From Lutispora saccharofermentans (lineage in GTDB: Bacteria; Bacillota; Clostridia; Lutisporales; Lutisporaceae), in assembly GCF_024363565.1 (NCBI RefSeq), contig NZ_JAJEKE010000022.1, positions 1 through 64,000 on the forward strand: a DNA stretch of 64,000 bases. The letters run 5' to 3'. How positions within the stretch are numbered: the stretch's first letter is position 1; each line of letters begins with the position of its first letter. Of the stretch, positions 34,479-43,985 are shown one piece after another. A program made the translations under genes and the position numbers. Below the pieces are notes generated by a model that did no database searches, was not told the DNA's origin, and worked only from the letters and a program-made list of their open reading frames with translations.

Positions 34479-35984
34479 TTATAAATATTTCGTCGGATTG
34501 ACCGGACTGCCGTTTTTCCTTATTTCAAAATGCAGGTGAGGTCCGGTGCTCCTGCCTGTATTTCCCACTGCACCGATCGTTTGTCCCTTATATACCTTGT
34601 CGCCTACCTTGACGCTTATCTTGCTCAGGTGGCCGTAATATGTGACAAAGCCTCCGCCGTGATCAATCTTTATCAGCTTTCCATAACCTCCGCTTGTGCC
34701 TGTAAAGATGACCTCGCCTCCATCGGCAGCCTTTACTGCAGTGCCTACGGGAGCTCCAATATCTATTCCTTCATGGAGTCTTCCCCATCTGCTGCCGTAT
34801 CGCGAGGTTATGCTTCCCCTGGTAGGGGTAGAAAAAGTTCCGGTGCCCTTTTTAGGAGGAGGATCCTTGGTACCCTTTACCAAGATCTGATCCTTAGGCT
34901 GCTTTATTATCTTCTCCGACAAGACAACTCTTCCGGTTTCAATGCCGTTTGCCTTGGTCACTTCGGCTTTGATTTCTTTTTCGCCGTATTCTCCCTTTAC
35001 TCTTACCTGAGTCTGGTCCTTATACATGCTGCTGCTGAGCTCCAGCTTTTGCTCATATGGTATCTTGTCGATATATGTAACATCTTCAACAGTTTTTACT
35101 CTGATCAAAGACTTGGGGACCACCAGGTTTATTTCCTGGCCTATTTTAATCTTTTCAGGGTTTGCACCGGGGTTAGCCTTCTGCAGATCCTCTATGCTTA
35201 TGTCATATTTCCTTGATATGCTCCAAAAGCTCTCTCCTGACTCAACCTTATGTACTCGTATTTCGCTGGTGCCCTTTATGATGAAATTCATTGCATCTTC
35301 TCTGGTCATAGAGCTTAAAACATCAGCGAACTCTTCCTTGATCTCAACCTTCTCAAAAAAGCTTGTTTCCTTCACTCCGCTGCGATCCAGGCCTTTGAGA
35401 AAATATTCTTCTACATCCGATAAAACTTTGTCTGCCTCATCCTTTGTCTTCAAGGTGACTACAGGCTTATCATCCGCATATATTACAGCAGCTTTTACTG
35501 AATAGCTCATATGCTTCTTTAATTCGCCCTCTAATGTGCTGCCTGCTAAAAGTTCCTTTTTAGAAGCCCTTATTTTTTCATAGGAAATCTGGTCCTTAAA
35601 GGCGACTGCCGCATCATTTTCTTTTTCAAATTCTTGCTTTAACGCTTCAATAGCAGCTTCTGCTGTTTTCTTATCCTTTACCTTTGCTACTTGTTTTCCA
35701 TTAATCATTATCCCAAAGGCTGTATTGGCAAAGATTAAATATGTAATGGTTATCAATATGACAACTAAAGCCCCTCCTGTTGCCATAAATCTTTTGGTGT
35801 TGACCACTTTCATAGTAAATTTTTTATTGCCTGTGGCCGGCTTTATATTAAACTTAGACAAAGTCTTTTTTATGTCTAGCTTTGACATGCTTCCTTTGAA
35901 TTTTGCAAACCATTCAGAAGCTTGCTGTTTCAGGTTTTTAACCTTCTGCTTCAACTTAGTAAAATTATCTCCGTCTCCCCCCAT
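34479..35984 (-). CDS. Membrane-anchored LysM-G5-M23 peptidoglycan hydrolase
   Basis: The 501-residue protein likely trims peptidoglycan cross-bridges at the cell surface. It starts with a cytoplasmic basic region and one membrane helix (GGALVVILITITYLIFA, about residues 72-90). A LysM domain follows (VHKVESGESFWSISRKYDIS, about 245-290), then a G5-like domain (about 300-375). The C-terminal M23 metallopeptidase has metal ligands in GRLHEGIDIG and HLHFEI. The start ATG at 35984 has GGAG 8 bases upstream. M23 enzymes of this type are typical targets of WalR. It converges with the subtilase gene. Confidence 0.93.
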   Translation of the reverse strand: MGGDGDNFTKLKQKVKNLKQQASEWFAKFKGSMSKLDIKKTLSKFNIKPATGNKKFTMKVVNTKRFMATGGALVVILITITYLIFANTAFGIMINGKQVAKVKDKKTAEAAIEALKQEFEKENDAAVAFKDQISYEKIRASKKELLAGSTLEGELKKHMSYSVKAAVIYADDKPVVTLKTKDEADKVLSDVEEYFLKGLDRSGVKETSFFEKVEIKEEFADVLSSMTREDAMNFIIKGTSEIRVHKVESGESFWSISRKYDISIEDLQKANPGANPEKIKIGQEINLVVPKSLIRVKTVEDVTYIDKIPYEQKLELSSSMYKDQTQVRVKGEYGEKEIKAEVTKANGIETGRVVLSEKIIKQPKDQILVKGTKDPPPKKGTGTFSTPTRGSITSRYGSRWGRLHEGIDIGAPVGTAVKAADGGEVIFTGTSGGYGKLIKIDHGGGFVTYYGHLSKISVKVGDKVYKGQTIGAVGNTGRSTGPHLHFEIRKNGSPVNPTKYL

Positions 35985-36001
35985 CAATGCATCTCCTTTC
36001 T

Positions 36002-36451
36002 AACATCGCTCTTTATATTTTATACCATACAAGCTTGTTATTCAACCAAATATTAACGTAAAATTTTCCCTGCTTGTCTATATCATATTCTTTATTGCTT
36101 GAAACTATACCTTTTGGCACTATTTTACATAGTCAGGAAATGCAGCATCATATTATCTGTGTTATGGAAATCTCCGAATTGAAGGGTTTTGGAGGATATG
36201 AATAAAATTTTACATATCAGTATTGCATGTCTGAATCCGCTAAATTAATCTGTTGTGCCAGATGATAACAAGTATAAAGCTTCAAGGCTAAGACTTTGTA
36301 AGCTTGTATAGGGCTGCGTCAAAACTTTTCCTATACTTCGCTAACAAACTCTAAGCCTCTTCACAAAATACTTTTTTATCATCTGGCACAACGAGTTAAG
36401 TTATAGCAGCTTCAGACATGCTGCTATATCATAGAGATGAAATGCTATAAA
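36002..36451. other. Intergenic region with palindromic repeat B
   Basis: About 450 bases separate the M23 gene start from the ridA stop. Apart from the palindromic repeat at 36252-36392, this holds the M23 promoter area (A+T-rich near 36060). No coding frame is seen. Confidence 0.6.
36252..36392. repeat. Palindromic repeat, copy B
   Basis: Perfect 16-bp outer arms (GTTGTGCCAGATGATA and its complement, 36252-36267 and 36377-36392) enclose a loop that includes the family core GGCTAAGACTTTGTAAGCTT. The loop is nearly identical to copy D at 56446, but the outer arms differ completely. It lies behind ridA. Copy D has an extra segment of about 90 bases in the middle. Confidence 0.85.
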
Positions 36452-36829
36452 TTATTTGATTCTTGCTATCGCCTCAATCTCAATTTGGGCGCCCTTGGGA
36501 ATAGCAGCTACCTGTACGCATGAACGCGCAGGGGCAGACTCACCGAAAAATTCTGCATAAGCCTCATTAACTGCAGCAAAATTAGATAGATCTGCCACAA
36601 AAATTGTTGTCTTGATGACCTTGCTAAGTCCTGTTCCTGCTTCTTTGAGGATTGCTTCGATATTTCTTATGCACTGACGCGTCAATTCTTTGATATCACC
36701 TTCTGCAAAATTTCCTGTTGCAGGATCAATGGGAAGCTGTCCTGATACAAAAACCAAATTGTCAGTAACAATCCCCTGAGAATATGGGCCTATAGCCGCC
36801 GGTGCATTATTTGTTTTTATACTTGCCAT
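36452..36829 (-). CDS. ridA: RidA/YjgF-family enamine/imine deaminase
   Basis: The 125-residue trimeric protein hydrolyses reactive 2-aminoacrylate-type enamines released by PLP enzymes. Family marks include AIGPYSQGIVTDNLVFVSGQ, then LKEAGTGLSKVIKTTIFVAD and, at the end, ARSCVQVAAIPKGAQIEIEA with the substrate-binding Arg. It is the last gene of the peptide operon whose aminotransferase and peptidases would create such intermediates. The ATG at 36829 is standard. It lies behind an M24 peptidase gene with a 75-base gap. Confidence 0.95.
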   Translation of the reverse strand: MASIKTNNAPAAIGPYSQGIVTDNLVFVSGQLPIDPATGNFAEGDIKELTRQCIRNIEAILKEAGTGLSKVIKTTIFVADLSNFAAVNEAYAEFFGESAPARSCVQVAAIPKGAQIEIEAIARIK

Positions 36830-36905
36830 AATATATATACATCCTTTACTTTTTATTTTAAAGCATTATGCTTTAATGTGCTCTTAATCCAATGAACATA
36901 TGATG

Positions 36906-38189
36906 CTATATAAGCATCAGCTTTTCCTGTCGGCCATCAAGGAAATCAACGGTGCCATCCTTGCAGATATCTTCTTCAAGGTACATAAATACAAGCTGGT
37001 CATCCCAAAGCTTGATATTGTCGGAAACATTAAGCTCCAACGCATAGCAGGTCTTATCTTCGATGGGCCTTTCTCCTGCGCCGGGAATAAATTCTTGTTT
37101 ACCATACTGGCCTATTCTGGGGCCTGAGCCATGGCCGAATGTACCCACAGGATGGGTATATATCATAGGCTTAATGCCCTCAGCTTCAGCAGTATTGATA
37201 GAATTAAAGAATGCATCATTCCCCGTTGCACAGACTCTTATGTTTTCTCTCACTATATCCTGGAGCCTGTTTCCTTTAGCAAGAAGGTCCTCGAATTCCT
37301 TGGGAGCCTCTGTTTCTCCATCCTTGAGTATATAGGCCACCCATTGCATATCTGTATGCAGCTGCACATAAATACCGTTTATGCCTACATCACAGTGAAT
37401 AAGATCCCCAGGGAGGATAACTTCGTTGAACATTCGCGAAACATTGCTGCCTTTGCGCTGAAGGTCAATATCTGGTCCAAACCAATAGAGAAATCCAAGA
37501 CGATTAATAACATCACGCATGAACCACTCAATGTCAGTTGTTGTGGTTTCGCCTACTTTAATGAACTGTTTAGAGAAAGAGTAGTTAACGATATCATGTG
37601 TTATGTTGACAAGTGTCTTCATCGTTTCTTTTTCCATAGGTGAAATTCTCTGGAGCCAACGTACTGTAAGAGGTTCACCATCGCAAAGCTTTGCAGCGTT
37701 TTCTCCAAGAGCATCTTTCAATTGCTCATACATTGTGGAGGAGAGACCATCACAAAAGCCATCTATTAAGCTCCTGTTAAGGGCTATTTTTGAAGGACTG
37801 CACTCTTTGACAATTCTGCCGATGGCTTCCCAAACACTTTCATTTGTCCCCTGTACTCTTTCGTAAATGCTTTCCATCTCGGGAGAATATGAGCCTATTA
37901 CCATTTTGCGGATAACACCGTTTTCTTTATTTCGATGGAAGGCCAGTATTCCAATCCTTCTTGAATCATACATATCCCACGGATATAGTGTTTTAAGTAT
38001 GGGATCTTTGCAATTTTCTCTTGCTGCTATTATCCAGAAGTCCATTCCGGATTTCTCCATTGCCCATGGGAGTACGAGCTCAAGTCTCTCTTTTAGGATT
38101 CTTGTGCTCAATTCAGCCTGCTTTTTTATGGGCAGAAGATCAGCAGCCTCCATTTTTGCTTCAATTGTTTTCATTAAGGCTTCGTGCAT
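36906..38189 (-). CDS. M24-family metallopeptidase (Xaa-Pro aminopeptidase-like), 427 residues
   Basis: This protein has the pita-bread fold of the M24 family with all five metal ligands: two Asp in LIHCDVGI and LHTDMQWV, His in THPVGTFGHGSGP, and Glu in CYALELNVSD and MYLEEDI. About 190 residues form the N-terminal dimerisation domain. Such enzymes remove residues before Pro or cleave dipeptides. Sequence outside the ligands departs from PepP/PepQ, so substrate preference may differ. I chose the ATG at 38189 (GGAG 11 bases upstream); a TTG six bases earlier is possible. It shares the operon with a second M24 gene 21 bases upstream. Confidence 0.85.
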   Translation of the reverse strand: MHEALMKTIEAKMEAADLLPIKKQAELSTRILKERLELVLPWAMEKSGMDFWIIAARENCKDPILKTLYPWDMYDSRRIGILAFHRNKENGVIRKMVIGSYSPEMESIYERVQGTNESVWEAIGRIVKECSPSKIALNRSLIDGFCDGLSSTMYEQLKDALGENAAKLCDGEPLTVRWLQRISPMEKETMKTLVNITHDIVNYSFSKQFIKVGETTTTDIEWFMRDVINRLGFLYWFGPDIDLQRKGSNVSRMFNEVILPGDLIHCDVGINGIYVQLHTDMQWVAYILKDGETEAPKEFEDLLAKGNRLQDIVRENIRVCATGNDAFFNSINTAEAEGIKPMIYTHPVGTFGHGSGPRIGQYGKQEFIPGAGERPIEDKTCYALELNVSDNIKLWDDQLVFMYLEEDICKDGTVDFLDGRQEKLMLI

Positions 38190-38210
38190 TTTCAAATACA
38201 CTCCTTTTAA

Positions 38211-39278
38211 TTAAATTTCTATAAGATCTTTACAGGCGCCTGTAAGATTGATACATCCGCTTTCGGTTATTATGATATCATCCTCTATTCGTACGCCTCC
38301 CCAACCGGGAATATATATGCCAGGCTCTACAGTCATCGTCATTCCCGGCTTCAAGGTAATATCACCCTGGGTGTTTTGAGCGAAGCGCGGAGCTTCGTGT
38401 ATATCTAAACCAAAGCTGTGACCCAGACCGTGCCCGAAATATTTGCTATAGCCGGCCTTTTCTATGACATCGCGGGCAGCTGTATCCACCTGCCGTCCGG
38501 TTATACCTGCTCTTACCATATTTATTGCAGCTTGCTGTGCAGCATGAACTATGGAGTATATTTCTTTTTGTTTAGCATTGGCCTTGCCCAGGCATACAGT
38601 GCGGGTAACGTCTGACCAGTATCCGCCGCAGTTACATCCAAAGTCCATCGTTATAAAATCACCGTTTCTCACCTTGCGTGCACCTGCAATGCCGTGTGGC
38701 AATGAACCATGCTCGCCGCTCGCCACAATAAATCTTTCAGCCATCCTCTCAACCTCCGGGAACTTTCGCATATAGCTTTGCAGCTCCAAGTCTATTTCTG
38801 CTTCTGTCATACCCTCGCGTATCTGTGTGATGACATGCTCAAAGGCAAGATCGGTTATCTCGCAGGCGCGCCGTATTCTGGAAAGCTCTGCATCATCCTT
38901 TATCATTCGAAGATTAACTATTTGATCATCTATGCCTGACAATATTTGTACTCCGCTGATAATGCGAAGAGCGTCAGCAAAGCGCAGCGTCATGAAGTCT
39001 CTCTCCACTCCGAGCTTGTCTATTTTTTTCTCCTTCAAATAGGCAAGTACATCATCCTCACCTTTTATAGGTATAATCTCATATCCTTTACATTCACCCT
39101 GAGCCTGTTCTGCATAGCGAAAATCTGAAAAAAATATTTTTGAGATTGTAGTTATAAGTACATAGCCTGCGCTGCCTGTAAAACCGCTTAAATATCTCCT
39201 ATTTGCAGGGCAGTATATAAGTGCGGCATCAAGACCCGCTTCTGCTACAAATTTCTGCACATAGTTAGTTTTTCTCAT
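38211..39278 (-). CDS. M24-family Xaa-Pro aminopeptidase/dipeptidase
   Basis: The 355-residue protein has the standard short PepQ/YpdF length. N-terminal creatinase-like domain to about 125, then the catalytic domain with metal ligands in TMDFGCNCGGYWSDVTRTV, GHGLGHSFGLDIHE, TVEPGIYIPG and GVRIEDDI. It should release N-terminal residues next to Pro from peptides taken up by the adjacent transporter. A good ribosome site precedes the ATG at 39278. It follows the substrate-binding protein gene by about 110 bases with a G+C-rich hairpin between. Confidence 0.92.
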   Translation of the reverse strand: MRKTNYVQKFVAEAGLDAALIYCPANRRYLSGFTGSAGYVLITTISKIFFSDFRYAEQAQGECKGYEIIPIKGEDDVLAYLKEKKIDKLGVERDFMTLRFADALRIISGVQILSGIDDQIVNLRMIKDDAELSRIRRACEITDLAFEHVITQIREGMTEAEIDLELQSYMRKFPEVERMAERFIVASGEHGSLPHGIAGARKVRNGDFITMDFGCNCGGYWSDVTRTVCLGKANAKQKEIYSIVHAAQQAAINMVRAGITGRQVDTAARDVIEKAGYSKYFGHGLGHSFGLDIHEAPRFAQNTQGDITLKPGMTMTVEPGIYIPGWGGVRIEDDIIITESGCINLTGACKDLIEI

Positions 39279-39344
39279 TTTATCACCTTTCCATACTGAC
39301 TCTCAACTGCAAGCCTTTGCCTATGCCGGCCCAACAAGATAGGA

Positions 39345-39375
39345 AGCCCCCGCCCGAATGGGGGGAGCTGTGTTT
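39345..39375 (-). terminator. G+C-rich hairpin behind the substrate-binding protein gene
   Basis: AAGCCCCCGCC and GGGGGGAGCT flank CGAAT, a strong stem just past the stop of the transporter's binding protein. It lacks a T run, so it may stabilise the upstream message or attenuate rather than end transcription fully. Confidence 0.5.
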
Positions 39376-39388
39376 ATACAAAATAATT

Positions 39389-40936
39389 TTAGAAGTAAAA
39401 ATCCTCAATCTTGAGCTGACCGTCGTCATAAACACCAAAACCTTGAATATTAGCATTGTATACTATGACTTCTTCAGGACACTGGAGGAATACGCATGGG
39501 ACTTCTTCCCAAACTATTTCTTGAGCCTCAAAATATGCATTCTTCCTGACCTCAGGATCTGTGGAGGAACGGCCAAGCTGCAGAAGCTCATCTACCTTCT
39601 TATTTGTATAGAAGGACATGTTGCCGCCTGCTCCATGCATAGAGGAGTGGAAAGAGGCATAGAGGGAGTAGTCCGGATCTCCTGTATCCGATGTCCAGCC
39701 AAGCCCGAACATCTCAAGATTACCTCCGATTACCTTATCAATAAATGCGCCGCGTTCAAGGGTCTCGATATTGACCTTTACCCCTATTTCTGCTAACTGT
39801 GCCTGAGCCATTTCAGCAGTATCAAGGCGTTCCTGGTTTTGATCACATGAGATAGTAATTTCAAGGCCATTTGGATATCCAGCCTCTGCTAAAAGAGCTT
39901 TTGCCTTCTCAACATTGTATTCATGAGGAGCCAGCTTATCATTAAAGGACCATACAACACTGCTCATAGGAGCAGAAGCAATTGATCCGACACCTTGATA
40001 AACAACGTTGAAAATGGCGTCCTTATTTATTGCCATATTGATAGCCTGTCTTACTTTTACGTTATCAAAAGGAGCCTTTTTGCAATTGAAGCAAAGGAAA
40101 TTAATTCTGGAAGCCTGGCGCCTGAATACCTTGACATCTTTATTTGACTCAAGACGGCTAAGCTCGGAAGCCTGCACATCAATAGAAACATCTATCCCTC
40201 CTGTTTCAACTTCGATGGAACGGCTTGCGATCTCAGGTATACTGCGAAATACGACATTCTTTATTTTAGGCTTATTGCCCCAGTAATCTTCGTTGGCAAC
40301 AAGGTCTATGCGGTCACCGGTTGTCCAGCTTACAAACTTATAAGGGCCTGTGCCTACAGGATTCTGACCGACCTTATCTCCTGCCTCTGTATAAGCTTTT
40401 TCATTCACAATTGACATAACAACGTGACCAAGGTGATTTAGAATAGGTCCAAATGGTTCAGTCATCTTCATTTCAAAGGTGTAATCATCGATAACCTTAG
40501 ATTTTTCAAAGTCGATGGTTGCTCTGATAGATTCAGCGTGGGGAGATTGAGCAATTTGGGAGAAAGAGAAGGCTACATCGCTTGCTTTAAACTCCTCACC
40601 ATTATGGAACTTAACGCCCTTTCTCAGGTGAAAGATATAAGTTGTGTCATCAACAATTTCCCAGCTCTCTGCAAGGCCCGGTGCTACGTTGCCCTCATCA
40701 TCACGAGTAACAAGGGTATCAAAAATGCAGCTTGCCACACGTCCTGCAGGGGAATCTGTCGTACCGTAAGGATCAAGGGATTTGGCATCTGCTCCCTGAG
40801 CAATTATGATTGTATCTTTTACTTCTTTGGGAGTATCAGTGCCGGAATCAGGTGCATTTGTCTTTGCACTGCAGCCTACCGTCAATACCATGGCAATGGC
40901 AAGCATGACTGCAAGTACGTTTTTGAACATTTTCAT
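39389..40936 (-). CDS. Peptide ABC transporter substrate-binding lipoprotein (SBP_bac_5)
   Basis: The 515-residue protein captures peptides outside the cell. It starts with a lipoprotein signal (VLAVMLAIAMVLTVGCSAK; the Cys is the lipid anchor) and a Ser/Thr/Pro/Asp-rich linker. The SBP family-5 body includes AQGADAKSLDPYGTTDSPAG, FHLRKGVKFHNGEEFKASDV and PVGTGPYKFVSW. GGAG 7-8 bases upstream supports the ATG at 40936; the ORF extends upstream only into intergenic hairpins. It lies after the transporter's four membrane and ATPase genes, with three hairpins before it. That fits raised expression of this component. Confidence 0.95.
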   Translation of the reverse strand: MKMFKNVLAVMLAIAMVLTVGCSAKTNAPDSGTDTPKEVKDTIIIAQGADAKSLDPYGTTDSPAGRVASCIFDTLVTRDDEGNVAPGLAESWEIVDDTTYIFHLRKGVKFHNGEEFKASDVAFSFSQIAQSPHAESIRATIDFEKSKVIDDYTFEMKMTEPFGPILNHLGHVVMSIVNEKAYTEAGDKVGQNPVGTGPYKFVSWTTGDRIDLVANEDYWGNKPKIKNVVFRSIPEIASRSIEVETGGIDVSIDVQASELSRLESNKDVKVFRRQASRINFLCFNCKKAPFDNVKVRQAINMAINKDAIFNVVYQGVGSIASAPMSSVVWSFNDKLAPHEYNVEKAKALLAEAGYPNGLEITISCDQNQERLDTAEMAQAQLAEIGVKVNIETLERGAFIDKVIGGNLEMFGLGWTSDTGDPDYSLYASFHSSMHGAGGNMSFYTNKKVDELLQLGRSSTDPEVRKNAYFEAQEIVWEEVPCVFLQCPEEVIVYNANIQGFGVYDDGQLKIEDFYF

Positions 40937-40978
40937 ATACATTCTCCTTTTCATTTTTAGTATTTTTGAACGAGACTT

Positions 40979-41112
40979 CATTCAGAGGGGGATTCAACCC
41001 CCACTGAATGTTAGTCGAGTCCATAGAAGGTGAATTGCCCCACAGGGGCAAGAGAGGCTGCCCTGGGGCACTGGACTTAGCCGATCTTGACATCCGCCGC
41101 CTATAGAGGCGG
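40979..41112 (-). repeat. Three intercistronic hairpins between the ATPase and binding-protein genes
   Basis: Stem-loops lie at 40979-41010 (CATTCAG-A-GGGGG with CCCCC-A-CTGAATG), 41036-41050 plus 41059-41070 (TGCCCC/GGGGCA and TGCCC/GGGCA type), and 41097-41112 (CCGCC/GGCGG). The segment 41027-41070 is an inverse copy of 24205-24248 in repeat A (40 of 44 matches). They fill the gap between the second ATPase gene and the binding-protein gene and may protect the downstream message. Confidence 0.7.
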
Positions 41113-41172
41113 AGGTCTTAGAGCGGGTTAGTTCAGTGATAAAACAGCTTTGTATGCTGGTTTAATAAAAAA

Positions 41173-42120
41173 TCAATATAGATGGCATGCTACAAAATGC
41201 CCCGGCTCAAGCTCCTTAAGCTCAGGCTGCAATTTTAAGCACTCAGGCTTTGTATAAAGGCAGCGAGGTGCGAAACGGCATCCGGGAGCAGGGTCTATTG
41301 GAGAAGCTATTTCCCCTTTAAGAAGTATGCGCTCTCTCTTGACATTGACTTTTGCTATCGGGATAGCAGAAAGAAGCGCTTGAGTATAGGGATGAAACTG
41401 TTTTTCAAAAAGCCTGTCAGAGGAACATTTCTCCACTAATGTACCTAAATACATAACGCAAATATTATCGGATATATGCTTAACCACTGAGAGATTATGA
41501 GTAATGAATATATAGGTAAGACCTCTTTGTTCCTGCAGATCCTGCATAAGATTGAGTATCTGTGCCTGAATAGAAACATCAAGGGCAGAAACCGGCTCGT
41601 CGCAGACAATAAACTTTGGCTCCAATGCGAGAGCACGCGCTATACCGATTCTCTGCCGGCGTCCTCCGTCAAGCTCATGGGGATATGAATCAGCAAGACG
41701 CTCTGCAAGACCCACCGTTTCCATTATCTCAAGAACCGCTTTCTCCTGCTTTATCTTGTCACCGTCGTACATATTATGGATTATCATAGGCTCCACAATT
41801 ATGCTTTTGACAGTCATACGGGGATTTATGGAAGAGAAAGGATCCTGAAATATCATCTGCATATCCTTTCTGGATTCCTTAAGCCTATCACCACTGATAT
41901 TGGTTATATCCTCATCCTCAAAGAAAATCTTCCCCTCAGTCGGTTCGAGAAGATGAATAATGCAGCGGCCAAGTGTAGATTTGCCACAGCCTGATTCCCC
42001 TACAATACCCAGCGTTTCGCCTCTTTCTATTGAGAAGGAAACATCGTCTACAGCGTGGAGAAGCCCTTTTGGGGTTTTGAAATATTTTTTGAGATTTTCT
42101 ACTCTAAGCAATTCAGACAT
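41173..42120 (-). CDS. Peptide ABC transporter ATPase (OppF/DppF type)
   Basis: The 315-residue ATPase has Walker [11 protein letters not shown], Walker [13 protein letters not shown] and the C-terminal oligopeptide-binding extension with the Cys cluster of this family ([20 protein letters not shown]). That cluster often holds an iron-sulphur centre. The signature segment reads [17 protein letters not shown] rather than the usual LSGGQ. It overlaps the upstream OppD-like gene (stop TAA shared with ATG as TAATG), so the two ATPases are translated in step. It powers uptake together with the permeases at 43116 and 43972. Confidence 0.93.
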   Translation of the reverse strand: MSELLRVENLKKYFKTPKGLLHAVDDVSFSIERGETLGIVGESGCGKSTLGRCIIHLLEPTEGKIFFEDEDITNISGDRLKESRKDMQMIFQDPFSSINPRMTVKSIIVEPMIIHNMYDGDKIKQEKAVLEIMETVGLAERLADSYPHELDGGRRQRIGIARALALEPKFIVCDEPVSALDVSIQAQILNLMQDLQEQRGLTYIFITHNLSVVKHISDNICVMYLGTLVEKCSSDRLFEKQFHPYTQALLSAIPIAKVNVKRERILLKGEIASPIDPAPGCRFAPRCLYTKPECLKLQPELKELEPGHFVACHLY

Positions 42121-43100
42121 TATTCGTTCCCTCCTTTCTCAGTGCTGAAGCATTTTACAAAATGTCCCGCCTCTACCTCTATAGCAGGGGGATTATGTGT
42201 TTTGCATTTCTCGCAAGAGTACTTGCAGCGAGGTTCAAAACTGCATCCATCAGGAAGATTTGCAGGGTCAGGCATAAGTCCGGGAATAGGGTTAAGCCTG
42301 TCAGCTTTAGACTCAATATCCGGGATGGAGCCAAAGAGTCCCTTTGTATATGGGTGGCATGTGTTATCATAAATTTGTATGAGAGAACCATATTCCACTA
42401 TTTCACCAGCGTACATAATAGCAACTTTGTCACACACTTCCACAACAACACCAAGATCATGGGTTATCAGGATCATGGATGTATTTTTCTCTCTTTTTAG
42501 TTTTGAGATAAGGTCAAGAACCTGTGCTTGAATGGTAACATCCAATGCAGTAGTGGGCTCATCCGCTAAAAGCAGCTCCGGATTGCATGAAAGAGCTATA
42601 GCAATAATAACACGCTGCTTCATCCCGCCCGAAAACTGATGAGGGTATTCTGAGTAGCGCTCTCCTGGTATGCCAACAAGCTCAAGCATTTCCTTTGCTT
42701 TTAAAGTAGCATCAGCATATGAAAGCTTTTCATGAATACGAAAGCTTTCTGCAATCTGATCGCCCACTGTAACAACAGGATTTAAAGAAGTCATAGGATC
42801 TTGAAATATCATAGATATCTTTTTACCGCGAATAGCTCTGAGCTTATGCTTATTGAGCTTTAGAAGGTCCTGACCCTGAAAAATGATTTCTCCTTCGGTG
42901 ACTATTCCGGGGGGATCAGGTATAAGTCCCATAATGCCTAAAGCAGTGGTAGTTTTACCTGCCCCTGTTTCACCAACAAGACCAAGAGTTTCACCCCGGG
43001 ATAGGGTAAGGTTAAGCCCGTTTACAGCCTCAACAGTACGCTCATCGGTTTTATATTGAATAGTAAGGTTTTTTATTTCAATAATATTGTCATTGTCCAT
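42120..43100 (-). CDS. Peptide ABC transporter ATPase (OppD/DppD type)
   Basis: This 326-residue ATPase has Walker [13 protein letters not shown], a signature [15 protein letters not shown], Walker [13 protein letters not shown], and the C-terminal Cys cluster ([16 protein letters not shown]) typical of the oligopeptide subfamily. It forms a heterodimer with the OppF-like protein. The gene follows the permease gene by 15 bases and is coupled to the next ATPase by TAATG. All motifs are intact. Confidence 0.94.
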   Translation of the reverse strand: MDNDNIIEIKNLTIQYKTDERTVEAVNGLNLTLSRGETLGLVGETGAGKTTTALGIMGLIPDPPGIVTEGEIIFQGQDLLKLNKHKLRAIRGKKISMIFQDPMTSLNPVVTVGDQIAESFRIHEKLSYADATLKAKEMLELVGIPGERYSEYPHQFSGGMKQRVIIAIALSCNPELLLADEPTTALDVTIQAQVLDLISKLKREKNTSMILITHDLGVVVEVCDKVAIMYAGEIVEYGSLIQIYDNTCHPYTKGLFGSIPDIESKADRLNPIPGLMPDPANLPDGCSFEPRCKYSCEKCKTHNPPAIEVEAGHFVKCFSTEKGGNE

Positions 43101-43115
43101 TCTACTATGACCTCC

Positions 43116-43985
43116 TTAGTTCTTAAGTCGAGGATCTAACGCGTCACGCAATCCGTCACCCAATACATTCAAGGCAAATATAGTTATCATAATTGCAACT
43201 CCCGGGAAGGTGGTCATATGCCAGTAAGCTCTGATGTACTGTCTTGCAGATGAAAGCATAGAGCCCCACTCCGGTGTGGGAGGTTGTATGCCAAGTCCAA
43301 GGAAGCTCAATGCCGAAGCAGAAAGTATAGCGCCTGCCATACCTAAGGTTGCCTGAACAATAATTGGTGCAAGGCAGTTAGGTATGATATGTTTGAGAAT
43401 AATTCTCGAATCTGAGGCGCCTATACACTGTGCTGCTTCTATATACTCCTGATCCTTTATGGTAAGAACAGAAGCGCGAACAACACGAGCATACCCCGGA
43501 ATATCAGCAATAGCAATGGCTATTACCAGATTAAACAAGCCTGGCTTGAGGGCCGCCGCAAGGGATATTGCAAGGAGCATACCCGGAATCGCCATGAGAA
43601 TATCCATAGCACGCATGAGCGTATTGTCCACTTTTCCGCCATAGTATCCGGAAATAGCACCAAGCAGTCCTCCGAAGATGATTGCCGCAATGATTGAAGA
43701 AAATCCAACTATGAGGGATATACGGCTTCCATAGATAATACGGCTGAGTATATCACGGCCAAAATTGTCAGTGCCAAGAAGATGCTGTTTGCTGGGAAAC
43801 TCAAATGTGTGGCTGTAATCCTGAAGATCATAAGGATAGGGGGCAATGTAATCTGCAAATATTGCACAAATTATCAGAGCAGCAAGTGTTATGAGGGCAA
43901 ACATTGCACTTTTATTCTTTTTCAAACGGTGCCAGGCATCATTCCAAAAACCTTTTTTTGGACCTTTTTTGTTACGCTTCCACAT
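43116..43985 (-). CDS. Peptide ABC transporter permease (OppC/DppC type)
   Basis: The 289-residue integral membrane protein has an N-terminal helix (SAMFALITLAALIICAIFAD) and five more predicted segments. The EAA loop that contacts the ATPases includes EAAQCIGASDSRIILKHIIP. I chose the ATG at 43985, 14 bases inside the end of the upstream permease gene, because MWKRNKKGPKKG matches the family's short cytoplasmic start. The longer frame begins in the wrong reading context. It pairs with the permease encoded upstream. Confidence 0.93.
   Translation of the reverse strand: MWKRNKKGPKKGFWNDAWHRLKKNKSAMFALITLAALIICAIFADYIAPYPYDLQDYSHTFEFPSKQHLLGTDNFGRDILSRIIYGSRISLIVGFSSIIAAIIFGGLLGAISGYYGGKVDNTLMRAMDILMAIPGMLLAISLAAALKPGLFNLVIAIAIADIPGYARVVRASVLTIKDQEYIEAAQCIGASDSRIILKHIIPNCLAPIIVQATLGMAGAILSASALSFLGLGIQPPTPEWGSMLSSARQYIRAYWHMTTFPGVAIMITIFALNVLGDGLRDALDPRLKN

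Noticed and set aside
40848..41093. Minus-strand 81-codon frame with Gly/Pro/Ser-rich start
   Set aside because: It is made of the intercistronic hairpins and overlaps the binding-protein gene in another frame. An IS200/IS605-type origin crossed my mind, but nothing supports it.
41111..41160. tRNA-like 5' half (GCGGGTTAGTTCAGTGATAA and an anticodon-like stem)
   Set aside because: No T-arm or matching acceptor strand follows, and the D-arm pattern is short. It is most likely chance or a fragment within repeat-rich intergenic sequence.
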